64,000 nt of DNA from Salibacterium qingdaonense (lineage in GTDB: Bacteria; Bacillota; Bacilli; Bacillales; Marinococcaceae). The stretch covers positions 1 through 64,000 of the forward strand of contig NZ_FOTY01000011.1 of the NCBI RefSeq assembly GCF_900114715.1, read 5' to 3'. Positions 17,469-25,402 of this stretch are shown in pieces. Each line of letters begins with the position of its first letter. Positions within the stretch are counted from its first letter, which is position 1. The position numbers and the translations under genes were made by a program. The notes beneath the pieces are model-generated. The model saw only the letters and a list, made by a program, of their open reading frames with translations, had not been told where the DNA came from and did no database searches.

Positions 17469-18110
17469 TCATTTTTCTTTTCTTTTTTTCAGCCATTTTT
17501 GCACAAAGCTTGTCTGATAGAGGAGATCCAATGCTGTGCTTATGATTAAGCCGTACAACACCACGCCGAGAATGCTGAGCAGGACGAGCAGAAAACGTCC
17601 AGCTCCGGTGACAGGATCAAAGTCCGAACGTCCGAAAAAAACGAGCGACAGCAGGCTGCTGGAGAAAGCGTCCCAGTAACTGACCAGCTCCGGCTCCAGG
17701 TGATAAAGCGGAATGATGGTGATAAATAAAAAACCAAACGCCGCAGATGCGACGAGTGCCAGGTTCTGCTTTTTCAGAAAGCGGATCAGCGGCATCGTAT
17801 AATATTTCGTGATCGTCTTCAGGCGGAGAAGATGGAGGATTCTGGCGAAACGCGCAAACTGGAAGATGGCATCAAGCGGAATGACGGCAATGACTAGAAA
17901 GGGGTTGGCCTTGATAAACTGCCATTTGCTGTCGGCGCGCCAAAGCCGGTAGACAAAATCTGCGAAAAACACACCCCACGTTCCCCATATCAGATAATTA
18001 TCCACCGCCGTGTCATACCAAAGCGTTCCGATCGATAACGCCGCGAGCAGCACCATGATAATTTCATATGTAATATCCAGATTGGAACGCTCAGTGTTTG
18101 CTGCAGTCAT
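17469..18110 (-). CDS. voltage-gated-channel-like membrane protein with an atypical pore motif
   Basis: A 213-residue membrane protein with the layout of small ion-transporter/potassium-channel proteins: four helices, an Arg-rich amphipathic segment resembling S4 (FARFARILHLLRLKTITKYY, residues near 85-105), then a pore helix region and a last membrane helix. At the selectivity-filter position, where TVGYGD is expected, the sequence reads FFGRSDFDPVTGAG. The downstream PVT-like residues are kept, but the Gly-Tyr-Gly is lost. This suggests altered selectivity or a non-conducting sensor protein. The ribosome binding site is weak. It is monocistronic. Family placement is likely; ion specificity is unknown. 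Confidence 0.7.
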   Translation of the reverse strand: MTAANTERSNLDITYEIIMVLLAALSIGTLWYDTAVDNYLIWGTWGVFFADFVYRLWRADSKWQFIKANPFLVIAVIPLDAIFQFARFARILHLLRLKTITKYYTMPLIRFLKKQNLALVASAAFGFLFITIIPLYHLEPELVSYWDAFSSSLLSLVFFGRSDFDPVTGAGRFLLVLLSILGVVLYGLIISTALDLLYQTSFVQKWLKKRKEK

Positions 18111-18164
18111 GCTCAGCCACTACTTTCTTTCGTATATAGGATAGATTGATTGTTTTATATCTAA

Positions 18165-18193
18165 AAAACCGGAGCAGGGCAGCTCCGGTTTTC
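18165..18193 (-). terminator. terminator of the M20 peptidase gene
   Basis: ACCGGAGC (18168-18175) pairs with GCTCCGGT (18182-18189), giving a T6 run on the minus strand. Confidence 0.85.
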
Positions 18194-18205
18194 ATTACCC
18201 TCGAT

Positions 18206-19576
18206 TTACTCAAGGTATTCCGCGAGTTCCTGGAGGAGGCGGGTGTAGACCTTCTGTCCTTTTTCAAACTGGGAAAGCCGGTAGAATTCGTTCGGTGCGT
18301 GCATGCCTTCATCAAAAACCGAGTAGCCGAGCTGAACGGTATGCACGTCAAGCAGCTGCTGGAGTAGTCCGGCAACAGGAATGGATCCACCGATACGGAG
18401 TTGGTGGGGGGATTTTTCCTCCACGTGCTGCACCGCTTCTTCCACAGCTTTCAGTCCGGGATGGTCTTCCGGGAGCATGTAAGGGTACGCTTTCCCTTCA
18501 AGCGGGAAGACGAGAGCATCCACTTCTGCGGGAGTATGGCGCTCGACGTGCCGCCGGATGAGATCAATCACATGTTCCGGATCCTGATTGGGCACCAGGC
18601 GGCACGTGACTTTGGCGTGGGACTCTGCTGGTATTACCGTTTTCACACCGATGCCCTGATAGCCTCCCCACAATCCGTTGATATCAAGGGTCGGGCGGAT
18701 CAGCGTCTGTTCTCCCGGCGTGTAACCCGGCTCCCCGTACACCCGGTCCACGCCGGCCTTCTGCTGAAACGTCTCGTCGGAGCTGAAGGTAGCATTGATT
18801 GTTTCTTTTTCTTCATCGCTTCGTTCCATCACGTCGTCATAGAATCCTTCCACCGCCACGGTACCGTCCTCGTGCTTTAACGAATCGAGGATACGCGCGA
18901 GAGCCTGCGCGCTGTTTGGCACCGCGCCGCCGTACAGGCCGGAATGAAGATCGCCGCCAGCACTCCGCACATCAATCTGCACACCGGCGAGGCCGCGCAG
19001 GCTGACCATCGATGCCGGCTGGTCTTCTTCCATCCGCCCGGAATCGGCGCTGATCGCGGCATCAGCGCGCAGCAGTTCTTTGTTTTCTTCCATAAATCCG
19101 GCAAGCGATGGGCTGCCGATTTCTTCTTCGCCTTCAAACAGGAATTTCACGTTCACCGGCAGTGTGTTGGCGTCTTTCAGCCACGTTTCACACGCAATCA
19201 CCGGCAGCAGGACGTTGGCTTTCATGTCTGTTGCGCCTCTGGCATAAATCCGTTCGTTTTCGATGACTGGTTCAAACGGCTGGCTGTTCCATAAATCCAG
19301 CGGTTCCGCCGGCTGCACGTCATAATGCCCGTAAAAAAGAACCGTCGGCGCCCCTTCGGCATGAAGCCAGTCCCCGTACACAATCGGATGGCCGTTTGTC
19401 TCCATCACCTTCACATGTTCAATGCCCGCGTGCTGCAGACGCGACGCCGTCCACTCCGCCGCCTGCTGCACACTTTCCTTGTATTCAGGCAGGGTCGAAA
19501 TACTTGGTATCCGGAGAAACTCCGTTAATTCATCGATAAACCGTTTCTGATTGTCCGTTATATAGGAAAAATCCAT
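18206..19576 (-). CDS. M20 family dipeptidase
   Basis: Zinc-dependent cytoplasmic peptidase of the M20 (ArgE/DapE/CNDP-like) group, 456 residues. Metal and catalytic motifs are in order: LFYGHYDVQPAEPLDLW (zinc His, catalytic Asp), GATDMKANVL (bridging Asp) and LFEGEEEIGSPSL (catalytic Glu pair). The start at ATG 19576 has AGGGAGG 7 bases upstream; the frame's earlier start lacks one. The substrate is probably di- or tripeptides, but this cannot be told from sequence. It is monocistronic with its own terminator. Confidence 0.93.
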   Translation of the reverse strand: MDFSYITDNQKRFIDELTEFLRIPSISTLPEYKESVQQAAEWTASRLQHAGIEHVKVMETNGHPIVYGDWLHAEGAPTVLFYGHYDVQPAEPLDLWNSQPFEPVIENERIYARGATDMKANVLLPVIACETWLKDANTLPVNVKFLFEGEEEIGSPSLAGFMEENKELLRADAAISADSGRMEEDQPASMVSLRGLAGVQIDVRSAGGDLHSGLYGGAVPNSAQALARILDSLKHEDGTVAVEGFYDDVMERSDEEKETINATFSSDETFQQKAGVDRVYGEPGYTPGEQTLIRPTLDINGLWGGYQGIGVKTVIPAESHAKVTCRLVPNQDPEHVIDLIRRHVERHTPAEVDALVFPLEGKAYPYMLPEDHPGLKAVEEAVQHVEEKSPHQLRIGGSIPVAGLLQQLLDVHTVQLGYSVFDEGMHAPNEFYRLSQFEKGQKVYTRLLQELAEYLE

Positions 19577-19647
19577 GTCACTGCCTCCCTGTGATTTGCT
19601 GCTTTTATTGTACCATGTCATTTCTAAAAAAAATATTTAAAAACCCC

Positions 19648-19676
19648 TTGCAAAAATCAGGGGGCTCTTATATAAT
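19648..19676 (+). promoter_or_regulatory. promoter of tRNA-Leu
   Basis: TTGCAA (19648-19653), 17-base spacer, TATAAT (19671-19676), 12 bases before the tRNA 5' end. Confidence 0.85.
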
Positions 19677-19688
19677 AGAATTTGTCTT

Positions 19689-19776
19689 GCGGTTGTGGCG
19701 GAACTGGCAGACGCGCACGGTTCAGGTCCGTGTGGGCATAGCGCCCTTGGAGGTTCAAGTCCTCTCAGCCGCACCA
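19689..19776 (+). tRNA. tRNA-Leu (anticodon CAG)
   Basis: Acceptor arms GCGGTTG and CAGCCGC pair, followed by an encoded ACCA. The anticodon stem CACGG/CCGTG encloses TTCAGGT, so the anticodon is CAG, reading CUG leucine codons. A long variable arm (TGGGCATAGCGCCCT) and T-arm GGTTCAAGTCC confirm a class II tRNA. Own promoter and terminator flank it. Confidence 0.95.
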
Positions 19777-19810
19777 ATTTTAACATGAAATGCAGGACCT
19801 ATAACACAAA

Positions 19811-19844
19811 GCAGTGTTGGCTTAACAGTCAGCGCTGTTTTTTT
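19811..19844 (+). terminator. terminator of tRNA-Leu
   Basis: CAGTGTTG pairs with CAGCGCTG through two G-U wobbles, followed by seven T (19838-19844). Confidence 0.75.
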
Positions 19845-19902
19845 GTATTATAAGTATGGACCCATAGTGAAAGTTTTCCGCGTTTTATACCATTTTTCAA
19901 CA

Positions 19903-20230
19903 TTAACGTAGTAACTGCATGATTTTGTCTTTTAACGGTGGAAGCTCTTTATCAATCACATTCCACACGATGTCATTATCTACGCCGAAATACTCATGAA
20001 TTAATACGTTTCGGATTCCTCTCATCTCTTGCCAAGGAACATGAATGTGTTGGTTTCGAAAGTCTTCGGAAATATGCGTTGCTGCCTCCCCCTATGATTT
20101 CCAGATTACGAATCACTGCATCCTGTACCAATTTGGAACGGAAAAAGTCTTCCTTACCATTTGGAATATACGTTTCAATGTTTTCTATACACTCCAAAAT
20201 ATGAGTCAGATAAAGGTTGTCATCCTTCAT
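19903..20230 (-). pseudogene. hepT: HepT-type HEPN ribonuclease toxin, frameshifted
   Basis: The frame starts at ATG 20230 (MKDDNLYLTHILECIENIETY) and reads as a HepT/DUF86 protein to VIRNLEIIG, then goes out of frame at a run of five C on the plus strand (20088-20092). Removing one base restores GEAATHISEDFRN and continues through VPWQEMRGIRNVLIHEYFG to a stop at 19903-19905. The catalytic HEPN motif (RNVLIHEY, R-x4-H) lies after the shift, so the uninterrupted product would lack it. The start overlaps the mntA stop (ATGA). It may be a sequencing error, a homopolymer phase switch, or a real inactivation; the raw sequence cannot decide. Confidence 0.8.
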
Positions 20231-20511
20231 AATTGTACAGCTCCATTTATGACATTTTCCTTGATACGCCAATGAACAGCGTTTTCCGTAACAACATCCA
20301 CTTCTCTGTTAAACAGATATTCCATATCTTGTTTAAAACGTATCAAATCAAATAAACTTCTTCCTTCTTCAACATCAACTAACAGATCAAGATCGCTTGC
20401 AGAATTGGCTTCGGATCGCACAACGGAACCAAACACCCTTACATTTTTCATGCCGTGTTCCTGCGCTTTTTCCAAAACCACATCGCGCTTTTCCTGAAGA
20501 TCGTCTAACAT
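20227..20511 (-). CDS. mntA: MntA-type nucleotidyltransferase antitoxin
   Basis: Minimal nucleotidyltransferase of 94 residues that neutralises HepT by adding AMP groups to it in characterised systems. The signature VFGSVVRSEANSASDLDLLVD carries the GSx10DxD catalytic arrangement, and a third acidic residue lies in NREVDVVTE. ATG 20511 follows GAGGGA. It is directly coupled to hepT. The antitoxin is intact while the toxin frame is broken, which is the viable order of loss. Confidence 0.88.
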   Translation of the reverse strand: MLDDLQEKRDVVLEKAQEHGMKNVRVFGSVVRSEANSASDLDLLVDVEEGRSLFDLIRFKQDMEYLFNREVDVVTENAVHWRIKENVINGAVQL

Positions 20512-20698
20512 GCAAGTCCCTCACAATCTTCATACTTTTTTCTTGTATTCATTATACCATCTCCCAACAAATTTTTATGTTGGAGAGTATCTTTTAACAC
20601 AACCGAAAATAGTAGTAACCGGCGGATAAAAGATGGCAGAGCATTGTTTTCTATTTCCATCAACAAGTCGGCAGCTGGAACAACCCCGTGTTCTCATG

Positions 20699-21205
20699 CT
20701 ACTCGATTTTTCTTTGCTTCACCATTCCAGTCACAATCGGAGTGAAGACTCCTATTAGAATAATGGGCAGCATCCATTCCCCTGCCCCTTCTCTCCAGCC
20801 CAGGGCAATAGAGATCGATTCCACTAAGAGGAAAGCAAACATAATCAGGCAGATATTTTTCAGCTGGTTCACCATCTTCCGGCTGTGGCGGTAAAAACGG
20901 GCGGCATTGGATTCATTCAACCGCTTGGGATAGTTATGGATTTCCGGGAACTTTTCAAACAGCGTCATCAACAAAATAATAAAAACCCCGATGCCCGGCA
21001 GAATCAGAAGCTCCCATTTTGACCCCATGCGGTCCACCTCCCCTGCTGCGTTGTAGTGGGCAGGCACCTGTTCCGGAAGCGCGCTCCAGGTCAGGAGCAG
21101 AAAAACAATGGAACAGAAAAAACAGAAATACCCGGTGAAATCCCAACCTTTTTCGCTTTTTGTTTTTGGAATATTGATTTTAGGACGATTCTCTAACGCT
21201 GCCAT
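20699..21205 (-). CDS. DUF1648 domain membrane protein
   Basis: 168-residue membrane protein with four hydrophobic helices. The segment after the first helix, ALPEQVPAHYNAAGEVDRMGSKW, is the hallmark of the DUF1648 domain found at the N-terminus of SdpI-like immunity proteins. Here only the DUF1648 part and two further helices are present. ATG 21205 follows AAGGGAGAGG. Function is unknown; relatives include toxin-immunity proteins, but no toxin gene is adjacent. Confidence 0.8.
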   Translation of the reverse strand: MAALENRPKINIPKTKSEKGWDFTGYFCFFCSIVFLLLTWSALPEQVPAHYNAAGEVDRMGSKWELLILPGIGVFIILLMTLFEKFPEIHNYPKRLNESNAARFYRHSRKMVNQLKNICLIMFAFLLVESISIALGWREGAGEWMLPIILIGVFTPIVTGMVKQRKIE

Positions 21206-21323
21206 CCATTCCTCTCCCTTTGAACAAACACTTCTGTGCTTTCTTCGTATTTTCATCATTGCAATCTATTCTTTATATTTAGGATAATGGAAATTACAAC
21301 AGCTCACAAGAAGAGGTGATGGC

Positions 21324-22052
21324 ATGAGTGAACTGGCTGATCTTTTAAGAGAATCAAACCATACCGTGGTGATGACCGGAGCGGGCATGTCCACGGAAAG
21401 CGGACTGCCGGATTTTCGTTCAAATACAGGGTTATGGCAAAACCGCGATCCGGCGGCGCTTGCGAGTGTGGATGCGATGGAACACCACCGCGGTGATTTC
21501 TTTGAATTTTACCGGTCGCGCATCGAGGCGCTGCACGGCGTCGAGCCCAATGCCGGACACCGGATTCTCGCAAAGTGGGAACAACAGAGTTTGGTGCAGA
21601 GCGTGATTACGCAGAATGTGGACGGGCTTCATCAGCAGGCCGGCAGCCGGAACACAGCGGAACTGCACGGTTCCATCGCGGGACTGCACTGCCATTCCTG
21701 CGGACACAACACCGGGAACGACCGCTACCTGGAACATGACACGACCTGCCCTGTCTGCGGTGGATTCCTGCGGCCAGGTATTGTGTTATTTGGTGAAATG
21801 CTGCCGGAGCAGGCGATTGCAACTGCGCAGCAGGAGGCCGCCCGGGCCGACCTTTTTCTCGTTCTCGGAACCAGCCTCACCGTCGCCCCCGCGTCACATT
21901 TTCCGGCGGAAGCCAAGCAGCAGGGCACCCGGCTCGCCATCGTCAATCAAATGCCGACCGACATGGATGACGAAGCAGACCTCCTCTTTCAGGGAGAAAA
22001 TATCAGCACCGTGCTCAGCGAAGCCGATGCCTGCCTCCAGGACGGACCTTGA
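21324..22052 (+). CDS. NAD-dependent protein deacylase, Sir2 family
   Basis: Sirtuin that removes acyl groups from protein lysines using NAD. The 242-residue product shows GAGMSTESGLPDFRS (NAD-binding), TQNVDGLHQQAGS (catalytic His region; HG in AELHGS), the zinc site CHSCG...CPVCGG, and GTSLTVAPASHF. Length and motifs match bacterial SrtN/CobB. The ribosome binding site GAGGTGATGGC precedes ATG. The terminator hairpin overlaps the last codons and stop. Confidence 0.95.
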   Translation: MSELADLLRESNHTVVMTGAGMSTESGLPDFRSNTGLWQNRDPAALASVDAMEHHRGDFFEFYRSRIEALHGVEPNAGHRILAKWEQQSLVQSVITQNVDGLHQQAGSRNTAELHGSIAGLHCHSCGHNTGNDRYLEHDTTCPVCGGFLRPGIVLFGEMLPEQAIATAQQEAARADLFLVLGTSLTVAPASHFPAEAKQQGTRLAIVNQMPTDMDDEADLLFQGENISTVLSEADACLQDGP

Positions 22053-22071
22053 TTCAGGGTCCGTTTTTTTA
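22042..22071 (+). terminator. terminator of sir2
   Basis: ACGGACC (22042-22048) pairs with GGTCCGT (22058-22064), followed by TTTTTT; the stop codon is in the loop. Confidence 0.85.
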
Positions 22072-22211
22072 TGATAATACCCCAGCACTGTTCCCCTTTC
22101 TTCCATAAAGTTTGAAAAATAATCTGACAACACATGCTTGTAATTGGAAATGATATGATACTATTTCTTTACATTATAGACGAAAGTCCGTGTTACAAAA
22201 GGAGTGTTTTT

Positions 22212-24509
22212 ATGGAAGAGCTTCAGTTTCATATTGATATGGTGTGGATTATGCTGGGAGCGGTGCTGGTGTTTAGCATGCAGGCTGGTTTTACCGCTCT
22301 GGAATCCGGCCTGACCCGGGCGAAAAATTCTATTAACGTCGCGATGAAAAATATGACGGATATTCTGATAGCATCGGTCGTGTTCAGCCTGGTCGGCTTT
22401 CCGCTTATGTTCGGGGCGTCGTACGGAGGATGGTTCGGCACGGATGCTTTTTTCTTCGAGGGGATGGATGACTCGTTTACGTGGGCCTTTCTTATGTTTC
22501 AGATTGTGTTTGCCGGAACAGCGGCGACGATTGTATCCGGCGCCATCGCCGAGCGGGTGAAATTCAGCGGTTATATTCTCGGTACAATCGGTATTGTTAT
22601 AATTATTTATCCAGTTTTCGGCCACTGGGCGTGGGGAAGCTTGTGGAATGCCGACCAGAGCGGCTGGCTGGAGGCAATGGGCTTTGTTGATTTTGCCGGG
22701 TCGACCGTCGTCCATTCCATCGGCGCCTGGACAGCTCTCGGCGCCCTTCTCGTAGTCGGCCCGCGTATTGGAAAGTTCGATCAAGACGGGCGGCCGGCGG
22801 AATTTGGCGGCAGCAACACCGTGTTGGCCGCGCTTGGTGTGATGGTGCTCTGGATCGGCTGGTTTGGATTCAACGGTGCCTCCACATTGACGGCTGATGG
22901 AAGCATCGCGCTTATTCTTTTAAACACACAACTTGCTGCGGCAGCCGGTGGTATCGCGGGTCTTGGGACCGGCCGCTGGATGCACGGAAAATTAAAAGCA
23001 GAAAGCTTGTTGAACGGAGTGATCGGCGGTCTCGTCGGTATTACGGCCGGGGCTCATCTTATGGATCCCCTGTCATCACTTGTCATTGGCTTTCTTGGCG
23101 GCGCAGCTGCAGTGGCGGGTGCCAAAGCACTGGAACGTTTCCGGATAGACGACGCCATCGGAGCTGTCGGTGCGCACGGTTTTGCGGGCGCCTGGGGAAC
23201 TTTGGCAGTAGCTGTGTTTGCACCCATTGAAGCGCTCCCCGCCGCCGGGCGCGGAGCCCAGCTGCTCATTCAGTTTACCGGCGTGGCCGCTGCGTTTGGC
23301 TGGGCTTTCTCCCTCGGTTTTGCCCTCTACTGGATCCTGGATAAAGCCATTCATCTCAGGGTGTCAAAAGAAGACGAGCTTGCCGGGCTGAATGTGTCCG
23401 AGCACGGGGAACATATTGCGCTGGTGGATACCATCTCTGCGATGCAGGAAATCGCCGCATCCAAAGGAGACTTGACGAAAAAACTGCCGGTTGAGCCCGG
23501 CGAAGATAACGCGGAAGTCCATTCTGCTTTCAATACACTGCTGGACAAGTTGAATACATTAATAGGAGAAGTGAAAGCGCAGGCCCGGGTGGTTGAACAG
23601 GAAACCGGGCAGATCAGCGGCATCTCCTCGACCATCGAAGATCATTCTCATCATCAATATCAGTTCGTCAACGATTCGATCGGCTATTTTCATAATGCTT
23701 CACGGCAGTTTGAAGAAAACACTGCATCCACCCAGGAACTGATTGCCTCCATTCAGGAAACCTTCCAGTCGATCAGTGAATGGGGCCGGGATTTACAGGC
23801 GTTTAAAGAAGAACTCGACAGCATGCAGGGGGTTGTCCAGGAAGCCGATGAGTCGAACCGGCACGTGCAGCGATCGGTACAGCAGGTGAGCCGCACATTA
23901 ACGGATATGAACGAACAGTCGACCGATATTCAAGATGCGATTTCAACCATTAATGGTATTTCCGAACGCATCAATCTTTTATCCCTGAATGCTGGAATCG
24001 AGGCGGTTCGTGCCGGAGAATCCGGGAAAGGATTTAAGGTCGTTGCCGAAGAGATCAAAAAGCTCGCGGAAGAAGCCAAAACCTCCACCTCGCGTATCAC
24101 AGGGATCCTGGAGCAGAACACGGAAATGATTGCCTACGGAAACCGCAGCATGGAGGAATGCAGTGCACGAAGTACGAGCCTTCAGGAGACTCTCGGCCAG
24201 ATACCAGTTCTTTTCTCGACGTTTCAGGAGAATATGGATCACATGACGCGGGGCACCGCGTCCATGAACGAACGGCTGGATCAGATGAAAACTGAAACCA
24301 GCAGACTCGGCACGTCCCAGCAGGAGCAGCTGGAAGAAATGCAGCGGCTGCTTTCGATGATGGACACGATGCAGGATACGACCGCCGAAAATGCCACCCT
24401 TGCCCGGCAGCTGCGGGAACAGATGCAGAGCCTGCAGGAGCGGAGCATGCAGCTAGGTGCCGAAGTGAATCAATTCACCATCGAAGAAGCACCTGCTGCC
24501 GGCTGGTAA
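22212..24509 (+). CDS. ammonium transporter fused to a methyl-accepting chemotaxis signalling domain
   Basis: A 765-residue fusion. Residues 1 to about 395 are a complete Amt/Rh domain with eleven helices, including Asp160 and His168 in [13 protein letters not shown], Phe220-Asn221 in WFGFNGAS, and the second pore histidine His322 in [11 protein letters not shown]. These are the ammonium-conducting residues of the family. Residues about 425-470 resemble the end of a HAMP domain ([18 protein letters not shown]). A coiled-coil receptor domain follows with the CheW/CheA-binding hairpin tip near 585-625 ([20 protein letters not shown]). No periplasmic ligand domain exists, so the transporter itself is the probable sensor for ammonium. 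Start ATG 22212 has AAAGGAG upstream. Amt fusions to kinases are known; this pairing implies ammonium taxis, which is inference. Confidence 0.9.
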   Translation: MEELQFHIDMVWIMLGAVLVFSMQAGFTALESGLTRAKNSINVAMKNMTDILIASVVFSLVGFPLMFGASYGGWFGTDAFFFEGMDDSFTWAFLMFQIVFAGTAATIVSGAIAERVKFSGYILGTIGIVIIIYPVFGHWAWGSLWNADQSGWLEAMGFVDFAGSTVVHSIGAWTALGALLVVGPRIGKFDQDGRPAEFGGSNTVLAALGVMVLWIGWFGFNGASTLTADGSIALILLNTQLAAAAGGIAGLGTGRWMHGKLKAESLLNGVIGGLVGITAGAHLMDPLSSLVIGFLGGAAAVAGAKALERFRIDDAIGAVGAHGFAGAWGTLAVAVFAPIEALPAAGRGAQLLIQFTGVAAAFGWAFSLGFALYWILDKAIHLRVSKEDELAGLNVSEHGEHIALVDTISAMQEIAASKGDLTKKLPVEPGEDNAEVHSAFNTLLDKLNTLIGEVKAQARVVEQETGQISGISSTIEDHSHHQYQFVNDSIGYFHNASRQFEENTASTQELIASIQETFQSISEWGRDLQAFKEELDSMQGVVQEADESNRHVQRSVQQVSRTLTDMNEQSTDIQDAISTINGISERINLLSLNAGIEAVRAGESGKGFKVVAEEIKKLAEEAKTSTSRITGILEQNTEMIAYGNRSMEECSARSTSLQETLGQIPVLFSTFQENMDHMTRGTASMNERLDQMKTETSRLGTSQQEQLEEMQRLLSMMDTMQDTTAENATLARQLREQMQSLQERSMQLGAEVNQFTIEEAPAAGW

Positions 24510-24542
24510 CCTTATTTTCTTCAACAAACCTGCCTGTAAAAC

Positions 24543-24725
24543 AGCGCATGCCCATTTTTGGACGTGCGCTCTTCTACGATGCACTTCCTGCTGTGGAAAC
24601 AATTATTGTGACTCTTAGACGCTGCCTAAACCACACATTTTCGGCTTGCCGCTCCAATTGTGACTCTTACCGCTTTTCTACGAGTCACAATCACAGCCTC
24701 TCTGCCAAATTGTGACGCTCAGACA
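24543..24725. repeat. phased dyad array 2 (TTGTGACTCTTA / GAGTCACAA)
   Basis: TTGTGAC begins at 24606, 24658 and 24710, exactly 52 bases apart, with a diverged first unit near 24555. Inverted copies include GAGTCACAATC (24682) and a decayed one near 24632. The first unit contains a hairpin, AGCGCATGCCC against GGACGTGCGCT. The array lies between the convergent ends of the Amt-receptor gene and the DUF3221 gene. It shares sequence with the array at 25179-25360. Confidence 0.75.
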
Positions 24726-24764
24726 GTCTGCTCATACAGGGAAACAACGTACCCGCAGCGGGCA

Positions 24765-25127
24765 TTACAGGATCTGCAGTCTCACGGCTTCCCCGTATGC
24801 CGGCATGGAGGTATCCACTGCTTGAAACCATACTTTCACGTGCATCCCCGGTTTCAGTGCTGCACTGTTCTCCACATCATCTGCATCAAACTTTATGCCG
24901 TTTTCGTATTTTTTAAGAAGCTTCTTTGAAGACTCAGCTTTTGCTTCTCCTGGTTCTGCTCCCTTGATCATCAGCACGCTGTCTTCTTCCATCGACACAA
25001 TCGTACCTGTTCTAGCGTTGTTTGCATTGGAGTCAGAATCCGCTGACATAAACTCTGACATGAACAGTCCTCCGGAGAAAAGCAGTCCCAGTACCACAAC
25101 CAGTGCAGCAAGCAGTACTTTCTTCAA
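24765..25127 (-). CDS. DUF3221-like exported protein
   Basis: 120-residue protein with an N-terminal membrane anchor or uncleaved signal (VLLAALVVVLGLLFSGGLF) and a small beta-rich domain containing TGTIVSMEEDSVLMIKG and HVKVWFQAVDTSMPAYGEAVRLQIL. That pattern fits DUF3221 (YobA-like). TTG 25127 is taken as start because GGAGG lies 8 bases before it; the longer frame has no site. The gene is bracketed by two paralogous repeat arrays. Function unknown. Confidence 0.7.
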   Translation of the reverse strand: MKKVLLAALVVVLGLLFSGGLFMSEFMSADSDSNANNARTGTIVSMEEDSVLMIKGAEPGEAKAESSKKLLKKYENGIKFDADDVENSAALKPGMHVKVWFQAVDTSMPAYGEAVRLQIL

Positions 25128-25178
25128 CGTGCCCGCCTCCTTTTTTCTTCCTATTCTATCACATCCACCAAACATAAA

Positions 25179-25360
25179 GAGCGCACGCCCTATATTTGGA
25201 CGTGCGCTGGTCTACGCTGCACTTTTTGCTTTTCAAACATTCATTGTAACTCTTAGACGCTGCCTAACCCTCACTTTTTCGGCTTGCCGCTCCAATTGTG
25301 ACTCTTACCACTTTTCTACGCGTCACAATCGCAGTCGTTCTACCAAATTGTAAGGCTTAG
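25179..25360. repeat. phased dyad array 3 (TTGTRACTCTTA), paralogue of array 2
   Basis: TTGTAAC at 25244, TTGTGAC at 25296 and TTGTAAG at 25348 are 52 bases apart; a diverged first unit begins near 25194. Inverted copies are CGTCACAATC at 25321 and a decayed one near 25270. The leading hairpin AGCGCACGCCC against GGACGTGCGCT is the same as in array 2. Several spacers are shared with array 2 (for example CGGCTTGCCGCTCCAA), showing that the two are duplicates. Confidence 0.75.
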
Positions 25361-25402
25361 CCATCTCCAAACCACGTGCTGCCTGTTCAAACCGCTCATC
25401 TG

